From NCBI GenBank assembly GCA_947491935.1, contig CANLLF010000004.1, forward strand, positions 620,001-684,000: a stretch of 64,000 bases of DNA, written 5' to 3'. Below, one piece after another: positions 9,144 through 17,788 of this stretch. Source of the DNA: an uncultured Roseicyclus sp. Lineage in GTDB: Bacteria; Pseudomonadota; Alphaproteobacteria; Rhodobacterales; Rhodobacteraceae. The stretch's first letter is position 1, and every line of letters starts with the position of its first letter. A program made the position numbers and the translations under genes. The notes beneath the pieces were generated by a model. It was not told where the DNA came from and searched no databases. It saw only the letters and a program-made list of their open reading frames with translations.

Positions 9144-10369
9144 GCGCTGACGCTTTCCTCCGATCCCTCTTCGCCCGCGCGGTGGAGGTGGCGGATCCGA
9201 TGCAATCGCTTGCCGCCGCCCTGCCGCCCAAACCCGCGGGCCGGGTGCTGGTAATCGGCGCGGGCAAGGCCAGCGCCCGCATGGCCGAGGCGGTGGAGGC
9301 CGAATGGGGCCCGTGCGACGGCCTCGTCATCACCCGCTACGGCTATGCCCGCCCCTGCCAAGGCATCGAGATTGTCGAAGCCGCCCACCCTGTTCCCGAC
9401 GCGGCAGGGGAGACGGCGACCAAGCGGATGCTGGCCCTGCTCGACACGGTGGGCGAGGGCGATTTCGTCCTCGCGCTGATCTCCGGCGGCGGCTCCGCGC
9501 TCCTGACGGGCCCTGCGGGCGACATCACCTTGGCGGAGAAGCAAAAGCTCACGCAGGACCTTCTGGCTTCCGGCGCGCCGATCGGAGAGATCAACGGCAT
9601 CCGCAAGCAGATCTCCGCAGTGAAGGGCGGGAAACTGGCGGCGGCGGCCTATCCGGCACAGATGCTGGCCCTGATGATTTCCGATGTCCCGGGGGACGAT
9701 CCGGGCGACATCGCCAGTGGCCCGACGGTGGGCCATGCGGGCGACGCCGCGCGCGCATTGCAAGCGTTGAAGACGTGGAACGTTACACCCGCGCCGTCTA
9801 TCGCGGCTTACCTGGACCGTGGCGGCGATCCCGTTGCGCCGTCTGACCCGCGCCTTGGCCGTGTGACGAACGTGATCTATGCCGCACCGTCACAATCCCT
9901 GTCGGCGGCGGCCGAACTGGGGCGGTCCGCCGGATATGCGGTGGCGCTTCTGGGAGATTCCATCGAGGGCGAGGCGCGTGACGTCGCCGCAGACCACGCC
10001 CGGATTGCCAAGGCGTCCTCCCCCGGCACCCTAATCCTCTCGGGCGGTGAACTCACCGTGACGCGGCGGGGCGAGGGTGTGGGCGGGCCCAACGCGGAAT
10101 ATGCCCTCGGGCTTGCCCTTGCCCTGAAAGGTGCGCCGAACATCCACGCCATCGCCTGCGATACCGATGGCGTTGACGGCGCGGCGGAAGTGGCCGGCGC
10201 GGTGATCGGGCCCGATACGCTGTCCAGGGCGCGGGCCCGCGGCGTTGATCCGCAAGCCGCGCTCGACCGGAACGACGCACACAGCTTCTTTGGCCAAATC
10301 GGCGATCAGGTCGTTCCCGGCCCTACATTGACGAATGTGAACGACTTTCGCGCAATCCTCGTCCTGTAA
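9140..10369 (+). CDS. Glycerate 2-kinase (MOFRL/GckA family; TtuD-like)
   Basis: A 409-residue member of the glycerate-kinase family that includes proteins annotated as hydroxypyruvate reductase TtuD. The N-terminal domain carries GAGKAS near residues 37-42 and ISGGGSALL near 114-122; the C-terminal MOFRL domain carries LSGGELTVTRRG near 300-311 and ACDTDGVDGA near 341-350. The expected reaction is ATP-dependent phosphorylation of D-glycerate to 2-phosphoglycerate. It links the operon to lower glycolysis and implies a three-carbon product. The ATG at 9140 overlaps the LacI stop; longer in-frame starts inside LacI are unlikely. Confidence 0.88.
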   Translation: MSADAFLRSLFARAVEVADPMQSLAAALPPKPAGRVLVIGAGKASARMAEAVEAEWGPCDGLVITRYGYARPCQGIEIVEAAHPVPDAAGETATKRMLALLDTVGEGDFVLALISGGGSALLTGPAGDITLAEKQKLTQDLLASGAPIGEINGIRKQISAVKGGKLAAAAYPAQMLALMISDVPGDDPGDIASGPTVGHAGDAARALQALKTWNVTPAPSIAAYLDRGGDPVAPSDPRLGRVTNVIYAAPSQSLSAAAELGRSAGYAVALLGDSIEGEARDVAADHARIAKASSPGTLILSGGELTVTRRGEGVGGPNAEYALGLALALKGAPNIHAIACDTDGVDGAAEVAGAVIGPDTLSRARARGVDPQAALDRNDAHSFFGQIGDQVVPGPTLTNVNDFRAILVL

Positions 10370-10423
10370 AGCAGGGCGCACCCACATCGACGCCTCTCGG
10401 GCGGCAATAACCGGAGATATCCA

Positions 10424-10732
10424 TTGATCCTGCACGTCGTACTTCTTGATCCCGCCAATGATCCTGCGCTTGCCCAGATCAAGGCAGCGATGAATATTCT
10501 GACGGATCTGACCAACGTGATCCCCGGTTTCCTGATCTTCCGGCACGGGCCGAACCGCGATTTCGAGGCGAAGTCCGAACGCTATACCTACGGGTTTGCC
10601 TGCACCTTCGCGAACCGCAAGGCGTTGGACGCCTACGCGGCACATCCCGACCATCAGCGGGCGGGTGGCATGCTGGTGATGGCGTGCCGCGACGGGCATG
10701 ACGGGATTTTCGTGGCGGATCTTGAGGTCTAG
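10424..10732 (+). CDS. Dabb-family (stress-responsive alpha/beta barrel) protein
   Basis: A 102-residue protein resembling Dabb ferredoxin-like barrels: it opens with the strand MILHVVLLDP and ends in the strand DGIFVADLEV, with YGFACTFANRKALDAYAAHP in the middle. The start appears to be TTG at 10424, preceded by a GGAGA ribosome site at about 10413; no better ATG exists. It is the last member of the catabolic operon. Dabb proteins bind small molecules or act as minor catabolic enzymes; the role here is unknown. Confidence 0.75.
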   Translation: MILHVVLLDPANDPALAQIKAAMNILTDLTNVIPGFLIFRHGPNRDFEAKSERYTYGFACTFANRKALDAYAAHPDHQRAGGMLVMACRDGHDGIFVADLEV

Positions 10733-10759
10733 CCGCGCCATCCCTTTCCGGGCAAAGTG

Positions 10760-11713
10760 ATGCCAGAGCAGCCACAACGGATCAAACCCGTGTCCGATCC
10801 CCGATCCCTTGCCCTCTTTTTCGTTGCCGACGGCCCGCGGCTTGAGGAGCAATCGTGGCTGTTGTCCATGTCCCTCGCGCGGGCGCATGAGGGCGACAAG
10901 CGGATCAGGCTGATCGCTTATGTCGGTGAGGCGCACCGGCCCAGGATCGGGGCGATGACCCATGCCATCTACGAGGCCTGCGGCGTGGAGCTCCGCACCT
11001 TGCCCGACCCGCCCAAGTGGAAGGGCGACTATCCCCACGGCAACAAGATGGTCGCCGCGCGGGATGACAGGGGCGCCACGCATTCGATCTTTCTCGATAC
11101 CGATATCGCCTGCACCGCCAGCCTCGCGGAGTTCATGGATCTGCCCGACACCACGATTGCAGCCGCCCCGGAAGGCCGCCCGACCTGGGGCGCCAAGAAC
11201 GACCGTTGGACGCGGGCCTACGCGCATTTCGGGCTGCCCGTCCCGTCCCAGCGGGTGCGGCTCCTGCGCGGGCGCCGCCACGATTTCGTGCCGTATTTCA
11301 ACGCGGGCTTCGTCGCCTTCCCCGAGACGCCCCACGCCGATGGCGGCAAGCGATTTGCGGAGCATTGGATCGACACCGCGCTTGCGTTCGATTTCGGCTG
11401 CGCGATCGCCAACAAACGCCCCTGGCTCGATCAGATAACGCTGCCGCTGACCGTGGCGCGGTTCAACTATCAGGTGCGCGTGCTGGACGAGATGCACAAT
11501 TACTCCCTGTCCCATCGCGGCGATTATTCGAAGACGCCCGATGCCACGATCCTGCACTACCACCGCCAGCGCTTCCTCTACCCGGCCCCGCAATGGCCAG
11601 CGCTCCGCGACATGATGCGGGATATGGCGCCGGCCGGATTCCACGATCAGATCGAGGCGCATATCGCGGCCTTCGAGACGTCGCTGGAGCGGGCAGACGC
11701 GGCGCCCGGCTAG
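10760..11713 (+). CDS. GT-A-fold (nucleotide-diphospho-sugar transferase-like) protein
   Basis: A 317-residue cytoplasmic protein with features of GT-A glycosyltransferases: SIFLDTDIAC places a DxD metal/nucleotide motif at D113 and D115, YFNAGFVAFPE near residue 184 matches the acceptor-side strand of GT8-like enzymes, and ILHYHRQ near 271 resembles the C-terminal metal-binding His. ATG at 10760 is preferred over the GTG three bases earlier. Its 3' end overlaps the convergent ribokinase gene by 4 bases. The donor, acceptor and link to the upstream operon are unknown. Confidence 0.6.
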   Translation: MPEQPQRIKPVSDPRSLALFFVADGPRLEEQSWLLSMSLARAHEGDKRIRLIAYVGEAHRPRIGAMTHAIYEACGVELRTLPDPPKWKGDYPHGNKMVAARDDRGATHSIFLDTDIACTASLAEFMDLPDTTIAAAPEGRPTWGAKNDRWTRAYAHFGLPVPSQRVRLLRGRRHDFVPYFNAGFVAFPETPHADGGKRFAEHWIDTALAFDFGCAIANKRPWLDQITLPLTVARFNYQVRVLDEMHNYSLSHRGDYSKTPDATILHYHRQRFLYPAPQWPALRDMMRDMAPAGFHDQIEAHIAAFETSLERADAAPG

Positions 11714-12627
11714 AGCAGCGCGTCGATCTCGGGCCGTTTCGGCATCGCGGGCGCCGTGCCGTGTTTGGTGACGGACAAGGCCGCCGTCGCCGTCGCGAAG
11801 CGCAGGGTCTCCCCGATGTCCCGGCCTTCGGCCAGCGCGGTTGCGAGGCCGCCGTTGAACGCGTCCCCCGCGCCCGTGGTATCGACGACGGCGCCTGCCG
11901 AGAGGGGCGGTATGTGGATCGCCTCGGACCCGTCCCAATAGAGCGATCCGTTTTCGCCCAGGGTGATCACCGCTCCCTTCCGCACGCCAAGATCCATCAG
12001 GGCCCGGGCAGCCGGCACCGCATCCTCCGGGCCGGTCACGGGCAACCCCGTCAGTTCCTGCGCTTCAGTTTCGTTCGGCGTGACATAGTCGCAAAGCGCC
12101 AACAGGCCCTCGGGCAGCTCGGCCGCGGGGGCCGGGTTCAGGATCGTCGTCACACCCGCCTCCGCTGCAATCTCAAGGAACCGGGCGGCGGCGTCGATCG
12201 GCTGTTCCAGCTGGGTCATGGCAACCCTGGCCTTGGCAATATCCGCGGCCCATGTCTCGACATCCGCTGCGCTCAAAGTGCCGGCCGCGCCGGGCACGAC
12301 GACGATCGAATTCCTGCCCGAAGCCTCTTCGATGAAAATCCCCGCCGATCCCGTGGGATGCGCGGTATCCTCGATCACCAGGGAGGAGTGGACCCCGGCC
12401 TCCGCCCAGATTTCGCGTCCCATCGCGCCGAACGTATCCGCGCCGATCCGGCTCAGGAAGGCCACGTCGCCGCCGGCCTTGGCAGCGGCCACCGCCTGGT
12501 TCGATCCCTTCCCGCCGGGGCCAAGCTGAAACCCCGTACCAAGCCGCGTTTCGCCCACTACGGGCATCTGCCCGACACGATAGGCGGCATCCGTCACGTA
12601 GACGCCTAGGATCACGATATCTGCCAT
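11710..12627 (-). CDS. rbsK: Ribokinase (PfkB family)
   Basis: A 305-residue carbohydrate kinase. The family motif 1 GPGGKGSNQAVAAAKAGG lies near residues 37-54, and the catalytic motif DTTGAGDAFNGG near 245-256 contains the base Asp and the anion hole. Expected to phosphorylate ribose at O5, though PfkB enzymes vary. The ATG at 12627 is preceded on the minus strand by AAAGGGG. It is convergent with the GT-A-like gene and divergent from the FAH gene, so it is a single-gene unit. Confidence 0.88.
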   Translation of the reverse strand: MADIVILGVYVTDAAYRVGQMPVVGETRLGTGFQLGPGGKGSNQAVAAAKAGGDVAFLSRIGADTFGAMGREIWAEAGVHSSLVIEDTAHPTGSAGIFIEEASGRNSIVVVPGAAGTLSAADVETWAADIAKARVAMTQLEQPIDAAARFLEIAAEAGVTTILNPAPAAELPEGLLALCDYVTPNETEAQELTGLPVTGPEDAVPAARALMDLGVRKGAVITLGENGSLYWDGSEAIHIPPLSAGAVVDTTGAGDAFNGGLATALAEGRDIGETLRFATATAALSVTKHGTAPAMPKRPEIDALL

Positions 12628-12696
12628 GGCGGCCCCTTTCACTTCCACCGATACATCAGCATGATGCGCGGCAGACACGCAAGGGAGGGCAGGCGC

Positions 12697-13521
12697 ATGA
12701 AGCTGGTCAGGTGGGGCGGGGCCGGGCAGGAACGGCCCGGTGTTCTGGACAGGTCGGGCCGTGTGCGGGATCTGTCGGGCGTGGTCGCGGATATCGACGG
12801 CGCGGCGCTCTCCAACCTGCCCGAGATCACCCCCGAAACCCTGCCCGAGGTGGGGGATGTGCGATTGGGCCCCTGTGTCGGCCATGTCGGCAAGCTGGTC
12901 TGCGTCGGCCTGAATTATGCCGACCACGCCGCGGAAGGCGGCTGGGATGTGCCAACGGAACCTGTCGTCTTCATGAAGGCCACAACCTGCATTTCCGGCC
13001 CCAACGATCCCGTCATCCTGCCCCCCGGCAGCACGAAAACGGATTGGGAGGTGGAGCTTGGTTTTGCCATCGGCAAGCGCGCGAAAAACGTGCCCGAAGG
13101 GTCGGGTGCCGACCATATTGCGGGCTATTGCATCGTCAACGATGTCAGCGAACGCGCCTTTCAGCAGGAGATGGGCGGCCAGTGGACCAAGGGCAAATCC
13201 TGCGACACGTTCGGGCCGTTGGGTCCCTGGCTTGTCACCGCCGATGAGGTGCCCAACCCCGAAAACCTCCACATCTGGCTGGAGGTCGATGGGCAGCGGA
13301 TGCAGGATGGCAATACGGGCACGATGGTGTTCGGCCCATCCTTTCTGGTGGAATATATCAGCCGGTTCATGACGTTGGAGCCGGGGGACGTTGTCTCAAC
13401 GGGCACGCCACCGGGCGTCGGCATGGGCCGGTCGCCGCAAGTCTTCCTGCGCGCCGGTCAGACGATGCGGCTGGGCATCGACGGGCTCGGGGAACAGAAC
13501 CTGCCGGTGCAGGCCTCGTGA
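12697..13521 (+). CDS. Fumarylacetoacetate hydrolase (FAH) family protein
   Basis: A 274-residue FAH-fold enzyme. VGLNYADHA near residues 69-77 is the family's entry motif; metal ligands appear as Glu in DWEVELGFAIGK near 112-123 and Asp in NDVSERAFQ near 148-156; the C-terminal TGTPPGVGMG near 234-243 is characteristic. Members include ureidoglycolate lyase, acylpyruvases and 2-keto-3-deoxy-L-fuconate hydrolases, so the substrate is uncertain. ATG at 12697 follows AGGGAGG. It overlaps the acyl-CoA ligase by 4 bases (GTGA), suggesting use in a shared catabolic route. Confidence 0.82.
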   Translation: MKLVRWGGAGQERPGVLDRSGRVRDLSGVVADIDGAALSNLPEITPETLPEVGDVRLGPCVGHVGKLVCVGLNYADHAAEGGWDVPTEPVVFMKATTCISGPNDPVILPPGSTKTDWEVELGFAIGKRAKNVPEGSGADHIAGYCIVNDVSERAFQQEMGGQWTKGKSCDTFGPLGPWLVTADEVPNPENLHIWLEVDGQRMQDGNTGTMVFGPSFLVEYISRFMTLEPGDVVSTGTPPGVGMGRSPQVFLRAGQTMRLGIDGLGEQNLPVQAS

Positions 13522-14975
13522 ATATCGCCGCCTGGCTCGCGCGCACGGCGTCCGTATCGGGTGATGCACCGGCCCTGATGGTGGGGGCGGAGATCGTCGC
13601 GGATTATGCCCAATTCGCCGACCGTGCCGCCCGTCTGGCGGGTGGATTACAGGCGCGGGGCGTCGGGCCCGGTGATCGGGTCGGCATATTTGCCGGGAAC
13701 AGTCCCGATTACCTGATAGCCATGTTTGGCATCTGGTGGGCCGGTGCGGTTGCCGTGCCGGTGAATGCGAAACTGCATCCCAGGGAGGCCGCGTGGATCC
13801 TGTCCGATGCCGGGGCGACCTCATGTTTCGCCAGCGACGCGCAGAAGGTGCCTGGCGCAATCACCGTCGCCTCTGTCGATGGTCCGCCCGCCCCGTTGGC
13901 CGCCAAGGCCGCCGCGGACCTTGCATGGCTATTCTACACGTCCGGCACCACGGGTAAGCCCAAAGGGGTGCAGATCACCCACGGGATGATCGCCGCAACC
14001 TCCGTGTGTTACCCGATCGATGTGGATCCGGTAACGCCGGAAGATGCCGCGCTTTACGCCGCCCCGATGAGCCACGGGGCAGGCATCTACGCGCCGATCC
14101 ATGTGCGGATGGCGGCGCGCCACATCGTCCCGCCATCGGGCGGGTTCGATGCGCGCGAGGTGCTGGATCTGTCGGAAACCCTCGGCCCGACATCCATGTT
14201 CATGGCGCCCACGATGGTTCGGCGGTTGGTGGATGAAGCCAAAGCACAGGGCAGGCGCGGCGACGGGATCAGGACAATCGTCTATGGGGGTGGGCCGATG
14301 TACCGCGCCGATATCGAAGAGGCCGTCGCCACAATGGGTCCGCGCTTCGTCCAGATCTACGGCCAGGGCGAGTGCCCCATGGCGATCACCGCGCTCAGCC
14401 GGGCAGATGTCGCCGACAGAACGCATCCTCGATGGCAGGACAGGCTGGCCAGCGTTGGGCGGGCGCAAAGCCTCGTGGAGGTTGCCGTCGATGCGCCGCC
14501 CGGGGAAACCGGCGAGATCATGGTGCGCGGCGCGCCGGTGATGCCCGGCTATTGGAAGAACGCGGAGGCGACCGCGTCGACCATAAGGGAGGGCTGGTTG
14601 ATGACGGGTGATATGGGCAGGCTCGATGAAGACGGCTACCTCACGCTTCAGGACCGCTCCAAAGACGTCATCATCTCCGGCGGAACGAACATCTACCCAC
14701 GCGAGGTTGAGGAGGTCCTGCTGACCCATTCCAGCGTGCATGAAGTCTCCGTGGTCGGGCGGTTTTCGCCGGAATGGGGGGAGGATGTCGTGGCGTTCAT
14801 CGTGCCCGCGCCGGGCTGCGTAATCGACGAGGCCGCCCTCGGTGCGCATTGCCGCGCCCATATCGCGGCGTTCAAAAGACCCAAAGCCTATGTCAGCCTG
14901 TGATCCCTGCCCAAGAACAATTATGGCAAGGTGTTGAAGACAGAGCTGCGCAAGTCGTTGCAGGAGGGCGGGTAA
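13518..14975 (+). pseudogene. AMP-forming acyl-CoA ligase interrupted by an in-frame TGA
   Basis: An ANL-superfamily acyl-CoA synthetase starting at GTG 13518. Core motifs are intact: TSGTTGKPKGV near residues 141-151, YGQGE near 281, TGDMGRLDEDGY near 363-374 and DRSKDVIISGGTNIYP near 379-394. The frame stops at TGA 14901-14903 after FKRPKAYVSL. The same frame then continues SLPKNNYGKVLKTELRKSL to TAA at 14973-14975, which is the normal C-terminal A10 motif with the catalytic Lys. The stop therefore removes about 23 residues including that Lys. Options are a genuine nonsense mutation, a sequencing error or readthrough. A truncated 461-residue product could still adenylate weakly. FAH-family neighbour upstream overlaps by 4 bases. 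Confidence 0.8.
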
Positions 14976-15049
14976 CATCCGCAACAGCCCCGGCGAAAAG
15001 CGCGCCCGTCGCCTTGTTGCCACGTGCTTAGCGGCCTACATCGCGTGAC

Positions 15050-15853
15050 ATGAAGCGTTTCATTCCCTTTCTTGATAAAGATCCCAGGGTTTCCGTTATC
15101 CGGCTGCAAGGCGCCATCGCCGCGGGCGGCCGGGGGCAGGGCATCAATGATGCCACCTATGCGCCGGTGATCGAAAAGGCGTTTGCCAAGGGCAAGCCCG
15201 TGGCCGTTGCGTTGGCGATCAATTCGCCCGGCGGCAGCCCGGTGCAATCCGCGCTTGTGGCGTCCCGTATTCGCCGTCTGGCGGAGGAAAAGGACATCCC
15301 CGTCTATGCCTTCGTCGAAGATGTCGCCGCGTCGGGTGGCTATTGGCTGGCCTGTGCCGCCGATGAGATCTGGGTGGATCACAGTTCTATCGTCGGCTCC
15401 ATCGGGGTGATTTCGGCTACGTTCGGCTTTGTCGAAGCGTTGCAGAAAATCGGGGTGGAGCGTCGCGTCTATACCGCCGGTGAGGACAAATCGATCCTCG
15501 ATCCGTTCCGTCCCGAACGGGCTGAGGATGTGGAGCGCCTGATGGACATCCAGCGCGATATCCACGGTGCCTTCATCGAGCATGTGAAAACCCGCCGCGG
15601 GGATCGCCTGACGGATGATAAGGATCTGTTCACCGGCGCTTTCTGGACCGGTGTCGCCAGCGTCGATCTCGGCCTCGCCGACGGGGTGGGGCATCTGGTG
15701 CCCAAGATGAAAGAGGTCTTTGGCGACAAGGTGAAGTTCAGCGCCTATGGGCCCAAAAAAGGCCTTCTGCCGCGGCTGGGGGCCCAGGTGATGGCCGATC
15801 TGGATCACGGGCTGGAAGAGCGGATGCTCTACGCCCGCTTCGGCCTGAACTGA
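15050..15853 (+). CDS. S49-family serine peptidase (SppA/SohB-like)
   Basis: A 267-residue peptidase with a Ser-Lys dyad. The nucleophile is Ser95 in VAASGGYW and the general-base Lys is K147 in DKSILDPF, matching short signal-peptide peptidase homologues. NSPGGSPVQSA near residues 58-68 is the oxyanion-loop region. There is no obvious N-terminal membrane anchor, so it may be cytoplasmic or peripheral. Likely roles are digestion of cleaved signal peptides or misfolded membrane proteins. Its stop overlaps the small zinc-ribbon gene by 1 base. Confidence 0.87.
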   Translation: MKRFIPFLDKDPRVSVIRLQGAIAAGGRGQGINDATYAPVIEKAFAKGKPVAVALAINSPGGSPVQSALVASRIRRLAEEKDIPVYAFVEDVAASGGYWLACAADEIWVDHSSIVGSIGVISATFGFVEALQKIGVERRVYTAGEDKSILDPFRPERAEDVERLMDIQRDIHGAFIEHVKTRRGDRLTDDKDLFTGAFWTGVASVDLGLADGVGHLVPKMKEVFGDKVKFSAYGPKKGLLPRLGAQVMADLDHGLEERMLYARFGLN

Positions 15854-16056
15854 TGATCAAGATCGTCTCTCTTTTCCTGATCGGGATGGTCGTGCTGGCC
15901 ATGTTCGGACGGCTCCGCTGGCCCGGCAGCAAGCCCCGTATCGGCAAGCAGGGGCAGAGCGGCCCGCTGCCCAAACCGCGCACCTGCCCCACCTGTGGGC
16001 GCATGAACCTGCGAGGCGGGGAATGCCGCATGTGCCGCGAGGGCGGGAATGGCTGA
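15853..16056 (+). CDS. Small membrane-anchored zinc-ribbon protein (67 aa)
   Basis: A 67-residue protein with one N-terminal hydrophobic segment (about residues 4-18) and a C-terminal Cys4 cluster CPTCGRMNLRGGECRMC (residues 45-61), spaced as CxxC and CxxC, so it probably binds one zinc on the cytoplasmic side. No named family is recognised. It is coupled to the S49 peptidase (1-base overlap) and to the antiporter (8-base overlap), which suggests a membrane-quality role, but this is inference. Confidence 0.7.
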   Translation: MIKIVSLFLIGMVVLAMFGRLRWPGSKPRIGKQGQSGPLPKPRTCPTCGRMNLRGGECRMCREGGNG

Positions 16057-16999
16057 CGAGTTCGGCTTTGCAATCCTCGGCCTCGTCATCTTGTTGCTGG
16101 CCGGGGACGTTCTGGTCAAAGGCGCGGTGAACCTTGCCCTGCGGCTGGGCATCCCCGCGCTGATCGTGTCGCTCACGGTCGTGGCGTTCGGCACCTCGGC
16201 ACCGGAATTGCTCATCTCCATCCAATCGGTGCTGGAAGGCGTACCCGGCCTGGCGCTTGGCAACGTGGTCGGGTCCAACACCGCCAACATCCTGCTTGTG
16301 CTGGGTGTGCCCGCCCTGATGGCTGGCCTCGCGGCCACCAGCGATACCCGGCGCGAATACATGTTCATGATCGCGGCGAGCTTTCTGTTCATCATCCTGT
16401 GCTTCATCGGCCCGCTGACCTGGTGGCACGGGCTTATCCTGCTGCTGGGTCTGGCCCTCGTCCTGGGGGACGCCGTGCGCAAGGCCCGCGCCCATCGCAA
16501 GGCCCAGAACGGCGCGGATGACGTCGACGACCTCGAAGAGGCCGACCCCGACATGCCGTGGTGGAACATCGGCATCTACCTGGCGCTGGGGCTGGTCGGG
16601 CTTCCCCTTGGTGCAAGCCTCCTGATCGACAGCGCCACCGCGATTGCGACCGAATACGGCGTCAGCGACACTGTGATCGGCCTGACCCTCGTGGCCGTCG
16701 GCACCTCGCTGCCGGAACTGGCCACCACCGTCATGGCCGCGTTTCGCCGTCAGGCCGACGTGGCCATCGGCAATGTCATCGGGTCCAACGTGTTCAACCT
16801 GCTGGCGATCATCGGCATCGCCGTGCTGGTCGGCCCGATCCCGGTCGATCCCGAGCTGCTGCGATTTGATCTCTGGGTGATGCTGGCGGCGTCGATCATC
16901 ATTGCCCCCTTCGTCTTCTTGCGCTGGCCGATGGGCCGCGCCGTCGGTCTGGCCTTTTCGGCGCTCTATGTGGGCTATATCGTCCTCCTTCTGATGTAA
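16049..16999 (+). CDS. Calcium/sodium antiporter (CaCA family, YrbG-like)
   Basis: A 316-residue inner-membrane cation exchanger with about ten hydrophobic segments in two inverted halves. Each half carries the alpha-repeat signature: GTSAPELLIS near residues 48-57 and GTSLPELATT near 217-226, whose Glu residues coordinate Ca2+/Na+. GNVVGSNTANI and GNVIGSNVFNL follow the repeats. A short acidic cytoplasmic loop (DDVDDLEEADPD, about 154-165) separates the halves. Expected to expel Ca2+ in exchange for Na+ or H+. Confidence 0.92.
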   Translation: MADEFGFAILGLVILLLAGDVLVKGAVNLALRLGIPALIVSLTVVAFGTSAPELLISIQSVLEGVPGLALGNVVGSNTANILLVLGVPALMAGLAATSDTRREYMFMIAASFLFIILCFIGPLTWWHGLILLLGLALVLGDAVRKARAHRKAQNGADDVDDLEEADPDMPWWNIGIYLALGLVGLPLGASLLIDSATAIATEYGVSDTVIGLTLVAVGTSLPELATTVMAAFRRQADVAIGNVIGSNVFNLLAIIGIAVLVGPIPVDPELLRFDLWVMLAASIIIAPFVFLRWPMGRAVGLAFSALYVGYIVLLLM

Positions 17000-17014
17000 G
17001 GGAGAGACCGGGCA

Positions 17015-17788
17015 ATGACAGCATTGGTAACAGGGGCCGCCCGGCGGCTGGGCCGCGCCATGGCGCTGGAACTGGCCGCGCAGGGCCACGATGTCGCGAT
17101 CCACTACAACGGCAGTGCCGATGCCGCCGAAGAGGCCGCAGAGGAGGTTCGCCGCCTTGGGCGGCAGGCCGTCGCGTTGCAGGCCGACCTTCTGGACGAA
17201 GACGCCGTCGCGGGCTTGCTGCCACGGGCCGCCGAGGCGCTGGGGCCAATCACCGTGCTCGTCAACAACGCCTCGATCTTCGAGTACGACAACCTCGAAA
17301 GCGCCACGCGGCAAAGCTGGGATCGTCATATCGGCTCGAACCTGCGCGCGCCCTTTGTCCTCACCCAGGCGCTGGCCGATCAGATCCCGGATCCCGAGAT
17401 GGACGAGACCGGCGAAAAGGTGGCGCGCGGCCTTGTCGTCAACATGATCGATCAGCGCGTGCGGAAACTGACGCCCGAATTCATGACCTACACGATTGCC
17501 AAGATGGGCCTGTGGGCCTTCACCCGCACCGCCGCACAGGCGCTGGGCTCCCGCGTAAGGGTCAACGCGATCGGTCCAGGCCCGACGATGCAGGGTGGCC
17601 GCCAGAGCGCGGAACACTTCGCCAGGCAGCGCGCCGCCACGATTCTGGAGCGCGGCGCGGATGCCGATGGGATCTGCGGTGCCTTGCGCTACCTGTTGGA
17701 CGCGCGGGCGGTCACGGGGCAGCTTATCTGCGTTGACGGGGGCCAACATCTGGGGTGGGAAACGCCCGACGTCCTGGGGGTCGAATGA
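17015..17788 (+). CDS. SDR of pteridine-reductase type (FolM/PTR1-like)
   Basis: A 257-residue SDR. TGAARRLGRAM near residues 6-16 has the Arg-rich cofactor loop of NADPH-dependent pteridine reductases, and NNAS near 86-89 is normal. The usual catalytic Ser is replaced by Asp146 (NMIDQR), with Tyr159 and Lys163 in YTIAK; the D-Y spacing of 13 matches the Asp-Tyr-Lys triad of PTR1/FolM. Reduction of dihydrobiopterin, dihydromonapterin or dihydrofolate is therefore likely. It follows the antiporter by 15 bp. Confidence 0.75.
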   Translation: MTALVTGAARRLGRAMALELAAQGHDVAIHYNGSADAAEEAAEEVRRLGRQAVALQADLLDEDAVAGLLPRAAEALGPITVLVNNASIFEYDNLESATRQSWDRHIGSNLRAPFVLTQALADQIPDPEMDETGEKVARGLVVNMIDQRVRKLTPEFMTYTIAKMGLWAFTRTAAQALGSRVRVNAIGPGPTMQGGRQSAEHFARQRAATILERGADADGICGALRYLLDARAVTGQLICVDGGQHLGWETPDVLGVE

